DNA of 64,000 nt from G963701675 sp963701675 (GTDB lineage: Bacteria; Planctomycetota; Planctomycetia; Gemmatales; Gemmataceae), in contig OY969623.1 in assembly GCA_963701675.1 (NCBI GenBank), forward strand, positions 8,432,001 to 8,496,000, written 5' to 3'. This document shows positions 11,152 to 19,837 of the stretch, piece by piece. The translations under genes were made by a program, and so were the position numbers. Under the pieces are notes generated by a model. It ran no database searches. It was given only the letters and a program-made list of their open reading frames with translations, and was not told where the DNA came from. Position 1 is the stretch's first letter. Each line of letters begins with the position of its first letter.

Positions 11152-11326
11152 GCCCCGCCTCCGGGGCCTGACGGCACGACGGGGACTCAGCCTCACGCCG
11201 GGGCTCCGCTCGCGTAGCGACCGTGCCAGCGGAAAGTTGGGGGAGACCTTTAGGGGGAACCGGGTTTCCGCTTGCACGGCCCGGCGGGCTGAGTACCGTG
11301 CCGTCGCTTAAGGCCCCAGGCGGGGC
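11152..11326 (-). ncRNA. Nested-hairpin 5' element, copy A (upstream of the helicase gene)
   Basis: Three nested stem levels. Outer: GCCCCGCCT (11152-11160), GGGGCCT (11163-11169) and GACGGCACG (11170-11178) pair with 11318-11326, 11311-11317 and 11297-11305. Middle: ACTCAGCC (11185-11192) pairs with 11287-11294, and GCCGGG with CCCGGC. Inner: CCGTGC (11221-11226) with 11274-11279 and GCGGAAA with TTTCCGC. The tip holds TTGGGGGAGACCTTTAGGGG. The base of the outer stem is 30 bases from the helicase ATG. I assign it to the minus strand because all four copies precede minus-strand genes. Leader RNA or DNA repeat; I do not recognise the family. Confidence 0.6.
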
Positions 11327-11391
11327 GGGTGTGGCAGGAGGGGAATCGTCAGAGAGGGAATCAAACAGTGTCGGCTGATGCCGGGATGCTT

Positions 11392-11706
11392 TCAGCCGTG
11401 CGACGTGTGTTTGCGTATGAACACCATCGCCGCGTCGAGAGAGAGTTCGTCGGCTCCCGTCTGAGACTCGGTGGGTAAACGATCCTCCATTTCGCTCAAG
11501 GCCATCTCCATCGCCTCGCTCGCGGTTTGGATCGGGTCGCTGCCCGGCCGCTGATGGCTGAGCGTTACCTTCCAGGTTTGGTGGCTGCTCTTCAGTTCCT
11601 TGGCGTAGAGTTCCACCGCCGAGAGCAACATCCGTTGCTGCCGGAGCTGCTCGTGCATCTTGGGTCGTTGTCGCAGCAGTTCGAGAACGATCGTTTTGTA
11701 CTGCAT
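11392..11706 (-). CDS. Small accessory protein upstream of the helicase
   Basis: 104 residues, mostly helical: MQYKTIVLELLRQRPKMHEQ, then several Leu/Glu-rich helices, and a C-terminal 'LSLDAAMVFIRKHT'. The second ATG at 11706 is preferred because AAGGAG sits 6 bases before it. No catalytic motif is visible and I do not recognise a named family. Its 3' end is followed by structured element A and then the helicase gene, on the same strand, so the two are probably co-transcribed. Confidence 0.6.
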   Translation of the reverse strand: MQYKTIVLELLRQRPKMHEQLRQQRMLLSAVELYAKELKSSHQTWKVTLSHQRPGSDPIQTASEAMEMALSEMEDRLPTESQTGADELSLDAAMVFIRKHTSHG

Positions 11707-11976
11707 GGTGTTCTCCTTCATCTTTTGGGGTTGCGTTGTTCGGTGGCTCAGGATGGTCGTCTGGGTCTAAGGGGAATAGCGATGGCTGTTGCCAGTCTGG
11801 AGGTTTGCGGGCCATGGTCAAGAACCATCGTCGAATCCTGGTTCATGGCCCACGGCCCGCAGGCCGTCCGGAGGGGCTCCCCCGGTCGGAAAGAAATAGC
11901 ACGTGCCTTCAGCATCAAGGCTGCCACAGGTGGGCGAAGTGGTCATCGGTCACCTCAGGGCTTTAGGGACTGCCGA

Positions 11977-12399
11977 TTAGAGCGGCAATTCCTGTTCGGC
12001 TTCGATGCCTTTCTCGCGCCGGATCAGGTGGCGTACTTCCTGGTAGAGTTGCTCGGCTTCAATCCGGGTGCTCATGGCCGATTCCGGTTTGATCGGATGC
12101 GCCCACACTTTGTGTGCGGGTTGCCACCGGTATCCGGCGTCCTTGATCATTTCGAGCACGGCTTCGCTAGGCTTTTGGTCGAAGCTGATGGCCATTTGAC
12201 CGTCGTGTTTGCTCTCAAACAGGCGGACGCCGGCAAGCAAGTCGGTGGCGATATTGAACGGATCGGGTACGGTCACCCGGTTTCGTTTTCCGAATCTTTC
12301 GGCAAATTGCGATACGTCTGGATTGGTTTCGGCTTTCGCCGGCTCGGCGACTGCCGTGCCGGTTTCGGTTGTATTGTCATCGGATGTGTGTTTAGACAT
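11977..12399 (-). CDS. Conserved-looking mobile-element protein of unknown function
   Basis: 140 residues with a strong AAGGAGG 6-7 bases before the ATG. The N-terminal 30 residues are low-complexity Thr/Glu/Ala. The middle has KPSEAVLEMIKDAGYRW followed by HKVWAHP, a 'GYRW...VW' arrangement reminiscent of small domains in large polyvalent mobile-element proteins. That resemblance is weak and no function is proposed. It is the first gene of the minus-strand series leading to the helicase. Confidence 0.6.
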   Translation of the reverse strand: MSKHTSDDNTTETGTAVAEPAKAETNPDVSQFAERFGKRNRVTVPDPFNIATDLLAGVRLFESKHDGQMAISFDQKPSEAVLEMIKDAGYRWQPAHKVWAHPIKPESAMSTRIEAEQLYQEVRHLIRREKGIEAEQELPL

Positions 12400-13097
12400 A
12401 TGATCCTCCTTGATCTAGGGGAATGATTGGACCCCTATTAAGGAAGATATTAACACATCTTCATATCGCTGCGCAATAGGCTGGCTGCGGGTTTCAGCGT
12501 GTTGACATGCGAAAAAGTGAGGTTTTCTGCGCCATACAGGCGGTGATGCCTCGCTAAGCCGCAGAAATGCTGGTGTCTGGCCGTTCTGGTTTTTGCGATT
12601 TGTTGGGCTTTGAAGGCGATTGATATCGCATCTTGTTTGGTCCGCCGCCGAGTCACTATCGCCCACGAATTTCCGGCGCGGGCCTAAGCTGCGGCCATGG
12701 ATGCCGCAGGTTGGGGAGCCGGAAATTCGAAGAGGCGGCCGTCCTGCATTAAGTAAATACATGTTTTTCGTTTGGCGACTGATAGAAATATGACAACGTC
12801 GCTGCTTTTGGCAAAACACGGGCAAACAAGGGTCAGTGCCGCGACACGCCTCTGTAAGACATTGAAGCTTCGAGGCTCCTGATCCACAGTCACCGGGAAC
12901 ACATGACGATCCGAGCAATGGCTGCCAGCATGCCAATTCGAGAGAAAGTGCGGATTGCGAAACCACGGACGCGGTCATCGTTAGGAGACGGGACAAACCC
13001 GTTCTCGTTCGACGGCATGCCCAACGGGCCCTGGCTGGCCAAGCTCAAGAGCCGCCAACCAGCGGCCGGCAACCTGAAGCAAAAAAGGATAACGACG
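12400..13097. other. Intergenic region without a clear gene
   Basis: About 700 bases between divergent genes. At 12416-12437 an imperfect inverted repeat TAGGGG...CCCCTA lies just upstream of the minus-strand gene and could be an operator. Overlapping open frames on the minus strand (12415-12996) are Ser/Arg-rich and without a ribosome binding site, so I do not accept them. No RNA gene is evident. Confidence 0.3.
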
Positions 13098-13421
13098 ATG
13101 TTTGAAGAGCATGTATTGGAGAAGCTTGTGCCGGAGATGATTGGCCGGCTCTGCATGACGGAAGACGAACTGGACTACGAGATCAAGGTTCCTCGCCCCG
13201 AGTATTACCTCTCCATCACCGGGGGCGCAAAGAGCCCCGAGTTTACGCTGACGCCGGTGGCGGTGGATGAGGACGACAGCCGACACGCGGGCGATCCACT
13301 GACGTTCGTGATGTATGCGGGCAGCGATGCGAAGTGTAAGAGCGATCCGTCCCTCACTTTGTTTGGGTGGCTCCGGTCGAACCCTTGGGCGGCAATCAAA
13401 AGGCCGGAAAGCAGCAAGTAA
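13098..13421 (+). CDS. Small acidic hypothetical protein
   Basis: 107 residues beginning MFEEHVLEKLVPEM. The ATG at 13098 follows AAGGAT. The sequence is acidic in the middle (VAVDEDDSRHAGD) with a tryptophan-containing C-terminus (FGWLRSNPWAAIK). No known domain is visible. It is one of the few plus-strand genes in the left part of the element and is followed by the coiled-coil membrane protein, possibly as a pair. Confidence 0.5.
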   Translation: MFEEHVLEKLVPEMIGRLCMTEDELDYEIKVPRPEYYLSITGGAKSPEFTLTPVAVDEDDSRHAGDPLTFVMYAGSDAKCKSDPSLTLFGWLRSNPWAAIKRPESSK

Positions 13422-13542
13422 CCGGCTCAAAGGAAGTGTAGCACGCCTTCCCCCTCGCGATTTATCAAGCGTATTTCCACAGGATTTCGGAATCCATGCG
13501 CCAAATCAAGCTGCCGTAATCAATCCCTTTGGTGGCACGAGT

Positions 13543-14271
13543 ATGCATCGAGAATACTGGAAACGAGTGTTCACACGAGCTTACAGGGACACCGTGCGCT
13601 CGCTTGGAAGCAACCCCCGCCGAACGGCCTTGGTCGTTCTATTCACATTCGTCGCTGCAGTTGTCTGGAGTTTCTTCGAGGGAGGTATCGAGGGGGTGAA
13701 GAAATTCCTCTGGGCGTTTCTCGGCGTAGCCGTGTCTGCCGCTGCTGGCGTACTGGTGTTTATCGTTCGCTTCGTAATGACCCCACCCATTCTTGAAAAG
13801 GAGATGAAGGAGACGAGGGACGTGAGCTTGGCGGAGATGACGGAAAACTACAACAACGTGGTGGCGGCCAATCGAGAACTTGAAGAGGCACTGCATGAAT
13901 TGCAGCAATCCGGTGAAGCGAGAGAGGCGAAGCTCATCAGCCAGATCGAGCAGGTGAGACGGCAGGATCCGAAGAAGAACGCGCTCATTCGGGAGATCAA
14001 GAGTCGGATCCGCATTTTTGAAGGTGTTGTCACGTTATGTAACGCGCGGAACCCAGCCGCCGTGGAAAAGTTTTTCAGCATCGATCATCAGACGAGCGTC
14101 TACCTCCAAAAGAACCACCGGGAATATGCAGGGTACGTCGGTCCGTATTCGGTCCAGAACTCGTACACGAACATGCCGTCTTATCCAGAGAGTATGTTCA
14201 ATCAACTGAAGACGGTAGCACTGTTTCGAATCGAAAGGCTGAAAGAGGTTCTGCACGACATGGGCGAGTGA
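13543..14271 (+). CDS. Membrane-anchored coiled-coil protein
   Basis: 242 residues. Two hydrophobic segments (about residues 29-45 ALVVLFTFVAAVVWSFF and 57-80, including FLGVAVSAAAGVLVFIV) are followed by a long charged helix (about 85-140, NRELEEALHELQQSGEAREA) typical of a coiled coil. The C-terminal 100 residues are mixed and end near LKEVLHDMGE. I know of no catalytic motif here. A plausible inner-membrane protein with a cytoplasmic domain. The start at 13543 has only a weak ribosome binding site. Confidence 0.55.
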   Translation: MHREYWKRVFTRAYRDTVRSLGSNPRRTALVVLFTFVAAVVWSFFEGGIEGVKKFLWAFLGVAVSAAAGVLVFIVRFVMTPPILEKEMKETRDVSLAEMTENYNNVVAANRELEEALHELQQSGEAREAKLISQIEQVRRQDPKKNALIREIKSRIRIFEGVVTLCNARNPAAVEKFFSIDHQTSVYLQKNHREYAGYVGPYSVQNSYTNMPSYPESMFNQLKTVALFRIERLKEVLHDMGE

Positions 14272-14760
14272 TCGCGTACCGCGCTTCGGTGCCGACACAC
14301 TCGCACGTTTTGGGGTACCGTCCTTCCACCTGCTGTTTGAATGCATGCGAGCGCACCGATCTGTGGAACCGTTCCATTTTGCCTATGCAGTGCATAGGGA
14401 AGACGCCTGTACACATCGAATGCATTGTCATGACTCGAAAACTGCCTGATTGCCATGTCAGGAAACATGCGTTTCTGTTGATGCATGGACACCAGTGGCG
14501 TGCCAAAGGCGGCACTGGATGGCGGCGTACGCGAGCACTTTCGGATGCCGGGCCATCCGTAGGGCAAACCCCCGCCCGCCATTGGCGGTGGTCGCGCTAC
14601 TAGAAGAGTAGGGATGATGCAGCCGTACGCCGAAGAGAACCGGCGTTCGGAATCTTGATGTGGATGGCACTCGCAACGCGCAAGTGCAACACGGGAAAAA
14701 AGTGCATGGTTGAGCAGGCCGGCTCAACGATGGCGACGTGAGCCGGCAAGGCTAAGTGGT
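14272..14760. other. Intergenic region without a clear gene
   Basis: About 490 bases. Several short frames overlap on both strands, but none has a ribosome binding site or plausible composition. I see no RNA gene. The right end merges into the hairpin that terminates the next minus-strand gene. Confidence 0.3.
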
Positions 14761-14783
14761 GGGCCGGGGCGGAAGCCCGGCCC
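14761..14783 (-). terminator. GC-rich 3' hairpin of the DDTW-domain gene
   Basis: GGGCCGGG (14761-14768) pairs with CCCGGCCC (14776-14783). It lies directly after the stop codon of the minus-strand gene 14793-15002. There is no strong T run, so termination would be of the hairpin-only kind. Confidence 0.55.
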
Positions 14784-14792
14784 GCAGAGCGG

Positions 14793-15002
14793 TTACCACC
14801 AGTAACCGGCGTTAAGGGTATCCACGATCAGCTTGGCCCTGGCTTCCGTTTCGGCTGCCTCGTTGTTGTCGGGATCGTCCCAAAAGCGGATGCTGACGAC
14901 GAACTTGTCGTAAGGGTCGTAAATGTCCCACGTATCGTCCACGCCGTCGGCGCCCCGGCTGTAGGTGTACTGCGGCTGCGGCTTCTTCTTGCGTTTGGTC
15001 AT
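14793..15002 (-). CDS. Small 'DDTW...FWD' protein, first of two paralogues
   Basis: 69 residues starting MTKRKKKPQPQYTYSRG. The ATG at 15002 has AAGGAG 8 bases upstream; the longer frame to 15410 crosses a structured element and is rejected. Key features are GVDDTWDIYDPYDKF, then FWDDPDNNEAAETEARAKLI. The same plan, DDTW, a beta hairpin, FWD and E-A-x-E-T-E-A, is found in the longer protein at 32033-32395. Probably a compact beta-beta-alpha fold of unknown function. Flanked 5' by nested element B and 3' by a hairpin. Confidence 0.65.
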   Translation of the reverse strand: MTKRKKKPQPQYTYSRGADGVDDTWDIYDPYDKFVVSIRFWDDPDNNEAAETEARAKLIVDTLNAGYWW

Positions 15003-15033
15003 ATCGCTACTCCTTGCTTTGAAGTTCCGGGGC

Positions 15034-15192
15034 GCCCCATGCGGCCTTTCCGGGGTCGCAAACAAGCCGCCCCAGGACGGAGGCGAAAGCGCACCTGCAA
15101 GCGAAAGGCCGAGACTCCCGCAGGGAAACGGCCTTGGCAGCTTGCAGGCTCCGGCGGGCGGCTTAAGACCCCGGCTGGAAAGGCCGAGGGGC
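15034..15192 (-). ncRNA. Nested-hairpin 5' element, copy B
   Basis: Outer stem: GCCCC, GGCCTTTCC (15043-15051) and GGGGTC pair with GGGGC (15188-15192), GGAAAGGCC (15177-15185) and GACCCC. Middle stem: AAGCCGCCC (15064-15072) pairs with 15156-15164. Inner stem: CCTGCAAGC (15094-15102) pairs with 15140-15148, continued by AAGGCCG (15105-15111) with 15129-15135, and a TCCC-GCA-GGGA tip. The base is 32 bases from the ATG of the following minus-strand gene. The tip belongs to the same class as copy C. Confidence 0.6.
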
Positions 15193-15250
15193 AGCCGATG
15201 AGATGTGCAAGGGGAAAGCGGCTGATCGTGAGCAGCGATAATCGCGTATG

Positions 15251-15574
15251 TCAGTAGTCTTCGGGTAGAAGTATGGTGGTGATCGAACGGTCCGCTTCGG
15301 TGATGATCCAGAAGCGCTTCTCGCCCCGTCCATAGGCGGAAAACAGCCTGCCTCCGTGGTCGAGAGCGGTGTCGTTGGCCAGCGTGTCCTCGGGGCACAG
15401 GTCGCCCCAATCGGCGGCGGCGTGGCGGCGCAGGGCGGTCAAAACCACTTCGGTGGAAAGCCGCACGCTGGCATTTGCCGTGATGGCCACTTGACCGAGG
15501 GGGAAGCGCGCGGTGCCGTCGCTGAACGCCCGGTGCAAGGCGTTGAAATTGTCTGGGGGTGGTTGTAGTGGCAT
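15251..15574 (-). CDS. Conserved plasmid/ICE accessory protein
   Basis: 107 residues. The pattern ALRRHAAADWGDLCPED, then N-x-x-A-L...GGRLFSAYG and KRFWIITEADRSITTILLP is one I associate with a small protein common on proteobacterial plasmids and ICEs, sometimes mislabelled as a type I restriction subunit. No catalytic residues are evident and the real function is unknown. AAAGGAA precedes the ATG. It lies between the ParB-type gene and the DDTW gene on the same strand. Confidence 0.7.
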   Translation of the reverse strand: MPLQPPPDNFNALHRAFSDGTARFPLGQVAITANASVRLSTEVVLTALRRHAAADWGDLCPEDTLANDTALDHGGRLFSAYGRGEKRFWIITEADRSITTILLPEDY

Positions 15575-15595
15575 AGGTGATTCCTTTCTAAGAAT

Positions 15596-15619
15596 GGGCG
15601 GGCAACGAATTGCCCGCCC
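15596..15619 (-). terminator. Perfect 10-bp hairpin after the ParB-type gene
   Basis: GGGCGGGCAA (15596-15605) and TTGCCCGCCC (15610-15619) are separated by CGAA. It follows the ParB stop codon and precedes the next gene's ribosome binding site. Confidence 0.65.
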
Positions 15620-15628
15620 TGAGTTTGA

Positions 15629-17546
15629 CTAAGCTGCCTTTCTGGCCTTCCTGCTATTGGCCGGTTTCGGTGTCGGACGAATGGCGAAGGTCATGCCGGC
15701 GGGAAGCCAAGTCTTTAGCTTCTCCACCTGCTCGGGCGTCCGGCCATGCTTGGCAGGGTCGGCGAAAGCGCGGTCGATCTGCTCGACCAGTGTCGCCTTC
15801 TTCTCGTCGGCTCTGGAATGCGCCCATGCCTCGCCCAGGGTGTCGCGGGCGACTGTCAGGAGCTGGCTGCGGGTGAGACGGATGAGGAAGCTGTCTTTGC
15901 TCGGACGCCAGTAAGCAGCCACGTCGGCTTCAGTCAGCGCCAAAGCAGTGTCGTAAGCCGTGGGTTGGTCGTCGGTGGCGGTGGCAAGCTTCGCTTGCAG
16001 CGTTATGGCTACGCCGTAAGCAAGCAGTTGCAATTTGGCTTCCTGCGGCAGCGAACGGAACGCCTCAAAGCGGGCGGCTTCGGATTTCGGCTGACGCGAC
16101 TGATCCGGGAGGGATTTCCGGACGTCATGGAGGGCCTGGGCGGCGATGGTCGGCTGCTTCTGGCTGCCTGGCCTGGCCTCGTGCCGCCTCAGTTGCACGT
16201 CGGGGCCGTCGAAAATGGGCCGGGTTCCATCGAGCATGTAGCTGGCGACTTTGAAGGCGAGCAGGTCGAACGCTAGCGCCGGATGCTTGGCGATCTCGAG
16301 CTGAGCGATCTGCTGACGGTAGGCGGCCAAATCACGACGGAGCGACTCCGGAAGGGCGTCTTTGGATCTGCCTTTTTCTGGCGCCGCATCGCCGTCTTCG
16401 CCCCTCAACATCCGTTCCAGACGCTTTCTGTGCTCCGGCTTTACCAGTCCCTTCTCGATGAAGGGCGTGCCGTCCTGAGCGATGGACACGTAGCAACCGG
16501 CCAGGAGCTTGTGCTCGTGGTCGAAGCCGACGAAGGCGGCCAATTGCCGTTCGGCCTCGTCCATGCGGGCCAGTGTTGCCTTCTGCTGATCGAGCAATGC
16601 ATCGGACTCGGTATCTTCCATAGCATGCTCGATCTTCTCCAATTCGGTGTCGAGGTCCCTCTTGAGGTCGAGCAGTTCGGCGGGGGCGTCAATTAAGCGT
16701 GGCTGGATGCGGGTGCAACGGTTGATAACGCTCCAATCCCGTTCGGGACTGATCTCAATCCACCCCCAGCCTTCGGCTTCGAGCTCCTTACGGATGCCGG
16801 TAAGCTTCTCCTCGGCCAGCCGGTGCAGCAGGGAAGAGATCGGCGCGGGTGGAACCGCCCGCTGCCTGATAGGCGTCGAGGCCGACGAAGCGGGCGAGCT
16901 TGCTGCTGGCTTCGATCATCTTCTCGGTGAGAGCGGCACGGATGGCGCTTGGGTCGTCTTTCCGCCAGTCTGGCAGAGACTTATAGACCTTGAGCTGGCG
17001 GCGATGGTCGTCGGTGATGGTGAAGGCCATGAGGCATTCGAGCGTCAGCTTGTCTTTGCGGTATTCCGCAAGCAATGCGGGAGCGACGCGGGCCAGCTTC
17101 ATGCGCTTCAATACCACGCCTTCCTCGATGCCGAAACGCTGGGCGACTTCGGCAGCGGTGGCCCCCTGTTCGATCAGGGCGGCAAACGCCTCGAACTGGT
17201 CGGCCGGATGCATCGCCAGCCGCACGGTGTTCTCCGCCAGGCTCATCTCGGCAGCGTGCGCTTGCGTGACGACCTGGCACGGAACCTCGAAGTTTTCGGG
17301 CAGTTTGCCTTCGGCCTGTAGAGCATGAATCGCCGCCAGGCGGCGTCCGCCGGCGATGACCTCGAAGCTGCCGTCCCCGCCGTCGGTAACGACGAGGTTC
17401 TGCATGAGGCCGTGCGCCAGAATCGAGGCTTTCAGCTCGTCGATGCCGATCGTGGCGCCCGTGCGGCGGACGTTGAGCGGGGATTTACGCAGCCGGTTGA
17501 CCGTGATCATCTGCGGCGGCGTGGTGGTATGTTGAGTCGTAGTCAT
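15629..17546 (-). CDS. parB: ParB/RepB/Spo0J-type partition protein of plasmid type, frameshifted
   Basis: The N-terminal frame (16788-17546) has the ParB signature: SPLNVRRTG, VIAGGRRLAA, SLAENTVRLAMHPADQ and a helix-turn-helix around ATAAEVAQRFGIEEG. The C-terminal frame reads SLLHRLAEEKLTGIRKELEA, then WSVINRCTRIQPRLIDAP and on to 15629, matching the long C-terminal region of ICE/plasmid ParB proteins of about 650 residues. The two frames meet at about 16825-16840. My recollection of relatives suggests a loss of some 25 bases after ADLF, out of frame. If real, the protein stops after the DNA-binding half. The gene probably served segregation or transcriptional silencing of the element. Confidence 0.8.
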
Positions 17547-17580
17547 AACAATCTCCTTAGGTTGGATGGTTGAAGTGAAA

Positions 17581-17609
17581 GCCGGCGGGCCGGGAGTGGA
17601 CCCGCCGGC
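17581..17609 (-). terminator. GC-rich 3' hairpin
   Basis: GCCGGCGGG (17581-17589) pairs perfectly with CCCGCCGGC (17601-17609). It lies just downstream of the stop codon of gene 17618-17881 and upstream of the ParB start. Confidence 0.6.
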
Positions 17610-17617
17610 ATCCGGAA

Positions 17618-17881
17618 TCAGGCGGCTGCCTGCTCGGATTCCTTGCGGGCCTTGGCGTCGGCCTCGCGCTGGTGCATGATCCAGGTGTGAGCCAGGCTGA
17701 AGAGCTTGGCCATGGTCAGCAGGTCATCGAAACCTAAGCTGTCGGTTTGCTTCCAGGCGTCGTCGCCTTTCTTGTAGCTGCGGGTTGGCACGACGCTGTA
17801 CCAGTTGCCTTTTTCGCCGTTGTTGCGCCAGACGGTGACTTGCAGGACGCCACTGCGGATTTTGTGTGCTGGTTGTGACAT
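17618..17881 (-). CDS. Small conserved mobile-element protein
   Basis: 87 residues: IRSGVLQVTVWRNNGEKGNW, then YSVVPTRSYKKGDDAWKQTD and a helical C-terminus with LFSLAHTWIMHQ. This beta-rich opening is typical of a small protein on ICEs and plasmids; I do not know a proven function. AAGGAG precedes the ATG at 17881. Nested element C lies directly upstream, and the ParB-type gene follows. Confidence 0.7.
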   Translation of the reverse strand: MSQPAHKIRSGVLQVTVWRNNGEKGNWYSVVPTRSYKKGDDAWKQTDSLGFDDLLTMAKLFSLAHTWIMHQREADAKARKESEQAAA

Positions 17882-17910
17882 GATGTTGTTCTCCTTCGTT
17901 TGAGTTTCCG

Positions 17911-18081
17911 GCCCCACCCCGGGGCCTTACGGCACGATCAAAGAACCCGCTTGAGCCGGGAGCCTTTAGCGACGGTCAAGCGAAAGGCCGAAGGCTTCCG
18001 CTTGCGGAAAGCGGCCTTGGCAGCTTGACCGGCCCGGCGGCGGGTTCAAAAGTGCCGGTCACGAAGGCCACGGGGTGGGGC
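17911..18081 (-). ncRNA. Nested-hairpin 5' element, copy C
   Basis: Outer stem: GCCCCACCCC (17911-17920), GGCCTT (17923-17928) and CGGCAC (17930-17935) pair with 18072-18081, 18064-18069 and 18052-18057. Middle stem: GAACCCGC (17943-17950) with 18040-18047, and GCCGGG with CCCGGC. Inner stem: GGTCAAGC (17974-17981) with 18023-18030, AAGGCCG (17984-17990) with 18012-18018, and TTCCGC-TT-GCGGAA at the tip. The base is 30 bases from the ATG of the gene at 17881. This is the cleanest of the four copies. Confidence 0.65.
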
Positions 18082-18199
18082 GGACCCGACTGATGGAGAA
18101 TCGCATGTCCAAACCGGGACAGCGCTACGGCGACCGCTTCGAAGTGAGAAGCAAGTCAACGCGGTATGATAGGTGCAAGGGACAAGTCGCCCTGGCTAC

Positions 18200-18420
18200 T
18201 TATCGCCAGTTGATCAGGACGAGTGGATAGCCGATTTGCTGAATGCGCTGGTAATGAGCGGTATTGCCGGTCACCAGTTCCAGGCCAGCTTGCAAGGCGA
18301 TGGCGGCAATCATGGGATCGGCCACGGCCGATGGGCTGGCCGGATGCGGTCCAAGTCTCCGGCGATGTGGCCGGCGAGTTCGGAGGCCTGCTGGTCGCGC
18401 GGCAGAGATTGGGCGAGTCG
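18200..18420 (-). pseudogene. Remnant of a VapC-type PIN-domain toxin
   Basis: The C-terminal half of a PIN domain is visible on the minus strand in two frames. One reads RLAQSLPRDQQASELAGHIA up to DLDRI; the other reads AVADPMIAAIALQAGLELVT and ends GYPLVLINWR. The shift lies near 18330-18347. ADPMIAA and LVTGNTAHYQRI correspond to the conserved acidic and TxN segments of VapC ribonucleases. The N-terminal half with the first catalytic Asp is gone, and no VapB antitoxin is seen. A dead fragment beside the HELGH-protein gene. Confidence 0.7.
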
Positions 18421-18448
18421 CCGTCAGGAAATTTGGATTCCAAGCGTT

Positions 18449-19837
18449 TCACCTATCCAGCTTTCGTGCTAGGTCATTCGCATCTAATAGAAAGTTGATG
18501 CCACGCTTCTCCATGCTCACATTAACATGTCGCCCAGATCCAATGCGTTCTACGATAAAAGTCGTTTCTTCGTCTGGTTGAATTCCAAAGGTGCCCTTTG
18601 AGCACTGCAACTGGTTTGAATGCGGGCTCAATGTCAATATGACATCGTCTCCCATAGCAGCGTTACAAGCGCTAATCACGTCTTGGGCATTTGAGGCTTC
18701 ATAACCGTCGAAGAAGTGTAAATTCTCCGCGCTTACCGATTTGAATTCTTCGCGGCTATACAGCTCTCGAGTCCTGGTCAGTATAAATTCAGAGACTGTA
18801 GTAAGCTGGTGTCTAATGAGCGCAGAATACTGCATGAAGTGGATAAGTATGTCTACGTTAATCTTCGCACGACTTCCACACCTCCGAAATAGCGGGGCGA
18901 CGAAATCACGGTTCGTTGCCAGTCCCAAGGTGGCGTCGAACCGTGCGTCGGCTGCGGGGAACCGCACTCGAAATGTACTATCGTGCCAATTTTGGGCCAC
19001 GTCGCGCACCGCGCGTCGAATCTCCTCAAATGCTCGATGAATCCCAGCTACGGCAAGCACCTGCCCGAGGACCCACGTCATGTGTCCCGGGCTCGTACAA
19101 AAGATGTCATTACGAGTCGAAAACACAGCGCATGATATTGATGTCAAATCTGCGCACACCTCTTCTGTAGTCTCGGCTGGTAATGAAATACCTAGTTCCA
19201 TGGCCCAGTCGTGCGCGACTCCAAGGCCGTACAGATAATGGCCAAGCTCGTGAAAAAGAAAATAGGCAGAGGCGGCCTCTTGAAATCCGGATTCGGGAGG
19301 AGGGAAGGCAGCCTCACAGACTCCCTTAAAAAAACGCATTTGCTTCTGCTTATCGTGGTCCCTCTTCATAAAGTCTCGGATCTCAGAGATGTACTGTTTC
19401 GAAAGCGGCGAGTCTTCTGAGAAGAGCGAATGGATGTTTTTGCCATAAATCATGTCACATACAAAAAGCGCCAACTCAGGCCGTCCGCGAAATACGAGTT
19501 GTTCTGTCAAGAAACAATACGCGGTGAAGGCTGTTACGGGCTTGAAAATACTTAGAATCGACTCGGCTGCGGCAACAACGATATCAACGAGCCCGTCGTC
19601 GTGGATGACAAGCCCTGGCATTGGCTTGGTAATGTACGAAGAGTCTCGACGAATCGTTGAGGTTGCCAAGATGAAGGGAAACTCGACCGCGCGTGGCCAT
19701 CGTGTGAAATATAGGTTTCTCAATGTACCAGTAAGGGATCTGACAACAAAACTGCTCACCGCCGGTAACGTGCTTGGGCTAAGCCGCATTTCTTCGCTTG
19801 CGATCATCCGCTCGAAATCGCTACTTCTTGCTCTCAT
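18449..19837 (-). CDS. HELGH zinc-metallopeptidase-like protein of a two-gene unit
   Basis: 462 residues. FHELGHYLYGLG (HELGH at residues 196-200) followed about 25 residues later by EEVCADL is the layout of a zinc peptidase: two His ligands and Glu, then a downstream acidic ligand. The rest matches no family I know. There is no signal peptide, so it should act in the cytoplasm. The start overlaps the stop of the upstream gene as ATGA (19834-19837), so the two are translationally coupled. Position next to an integrase and a dead toxin fits a defence or toxin unit, but that is inference. Codon use seems more AT-rich than in the plasmid-type neighbours. Confidence 0.7.
   Translation of the reverse strand: MRARSSDFERMIASEEMRLSPSTLPAVSSFVVRSLTGTLRNLYFTRWPRAVEFPFILATSTIRRDSSYITKPMPGLVIHDDGLVDIVVAAAESILSIFKPVTAFTAYCFLTEQLVFRGRPELALFVCDMIYGKNIHSLFSEDSPLSKQYISEIRDFMKRDHDKQKQMRFFKGVCEAAFPPPESGFQEAASAYFLFHELGHYLYGLGVAHDWAMELGISLPAETTEEVCADLTSISCAVFSTRNDIFCTSPGHMTWVLGQVLAVAGIHRAFEEIRRAVRDVAQNWHDSTFRVRFPAADARFDATLGLATNRDFVAPLFRRCGSRAKINVDILIHFMQYSALIRHQLTTVSEFILTRTRELYSREEFKSVSAENLHFFDGYEASNAQDVISACNAAMGDDVILTLSPHSNQLQCSKGTFGIQPDEETTFIVERIGSGRHVNVSMEKRGINFLLDANDLARKLDR

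Noticed and set aside
11123..11821. N-terminal extension of the helicase frame
   Set aside because: It runs through nested element A and the 104-residue gene, is Pro/Arg-rich, and the ATG at 11122 has a good ribosome binding site.
14202..14727. Minus-strand frames of 89 to 126 residues
   Set aside because: Unusual composition, no ribosome binding site, overlap with the 3' end of the coiled-coil gene.
11150..18085. CRISPR array
   Set aside because: The repeated GC-rich blocks are nested inverted repeats spaced by kilobases, not direct repeats with spacers. No cas genes are present.
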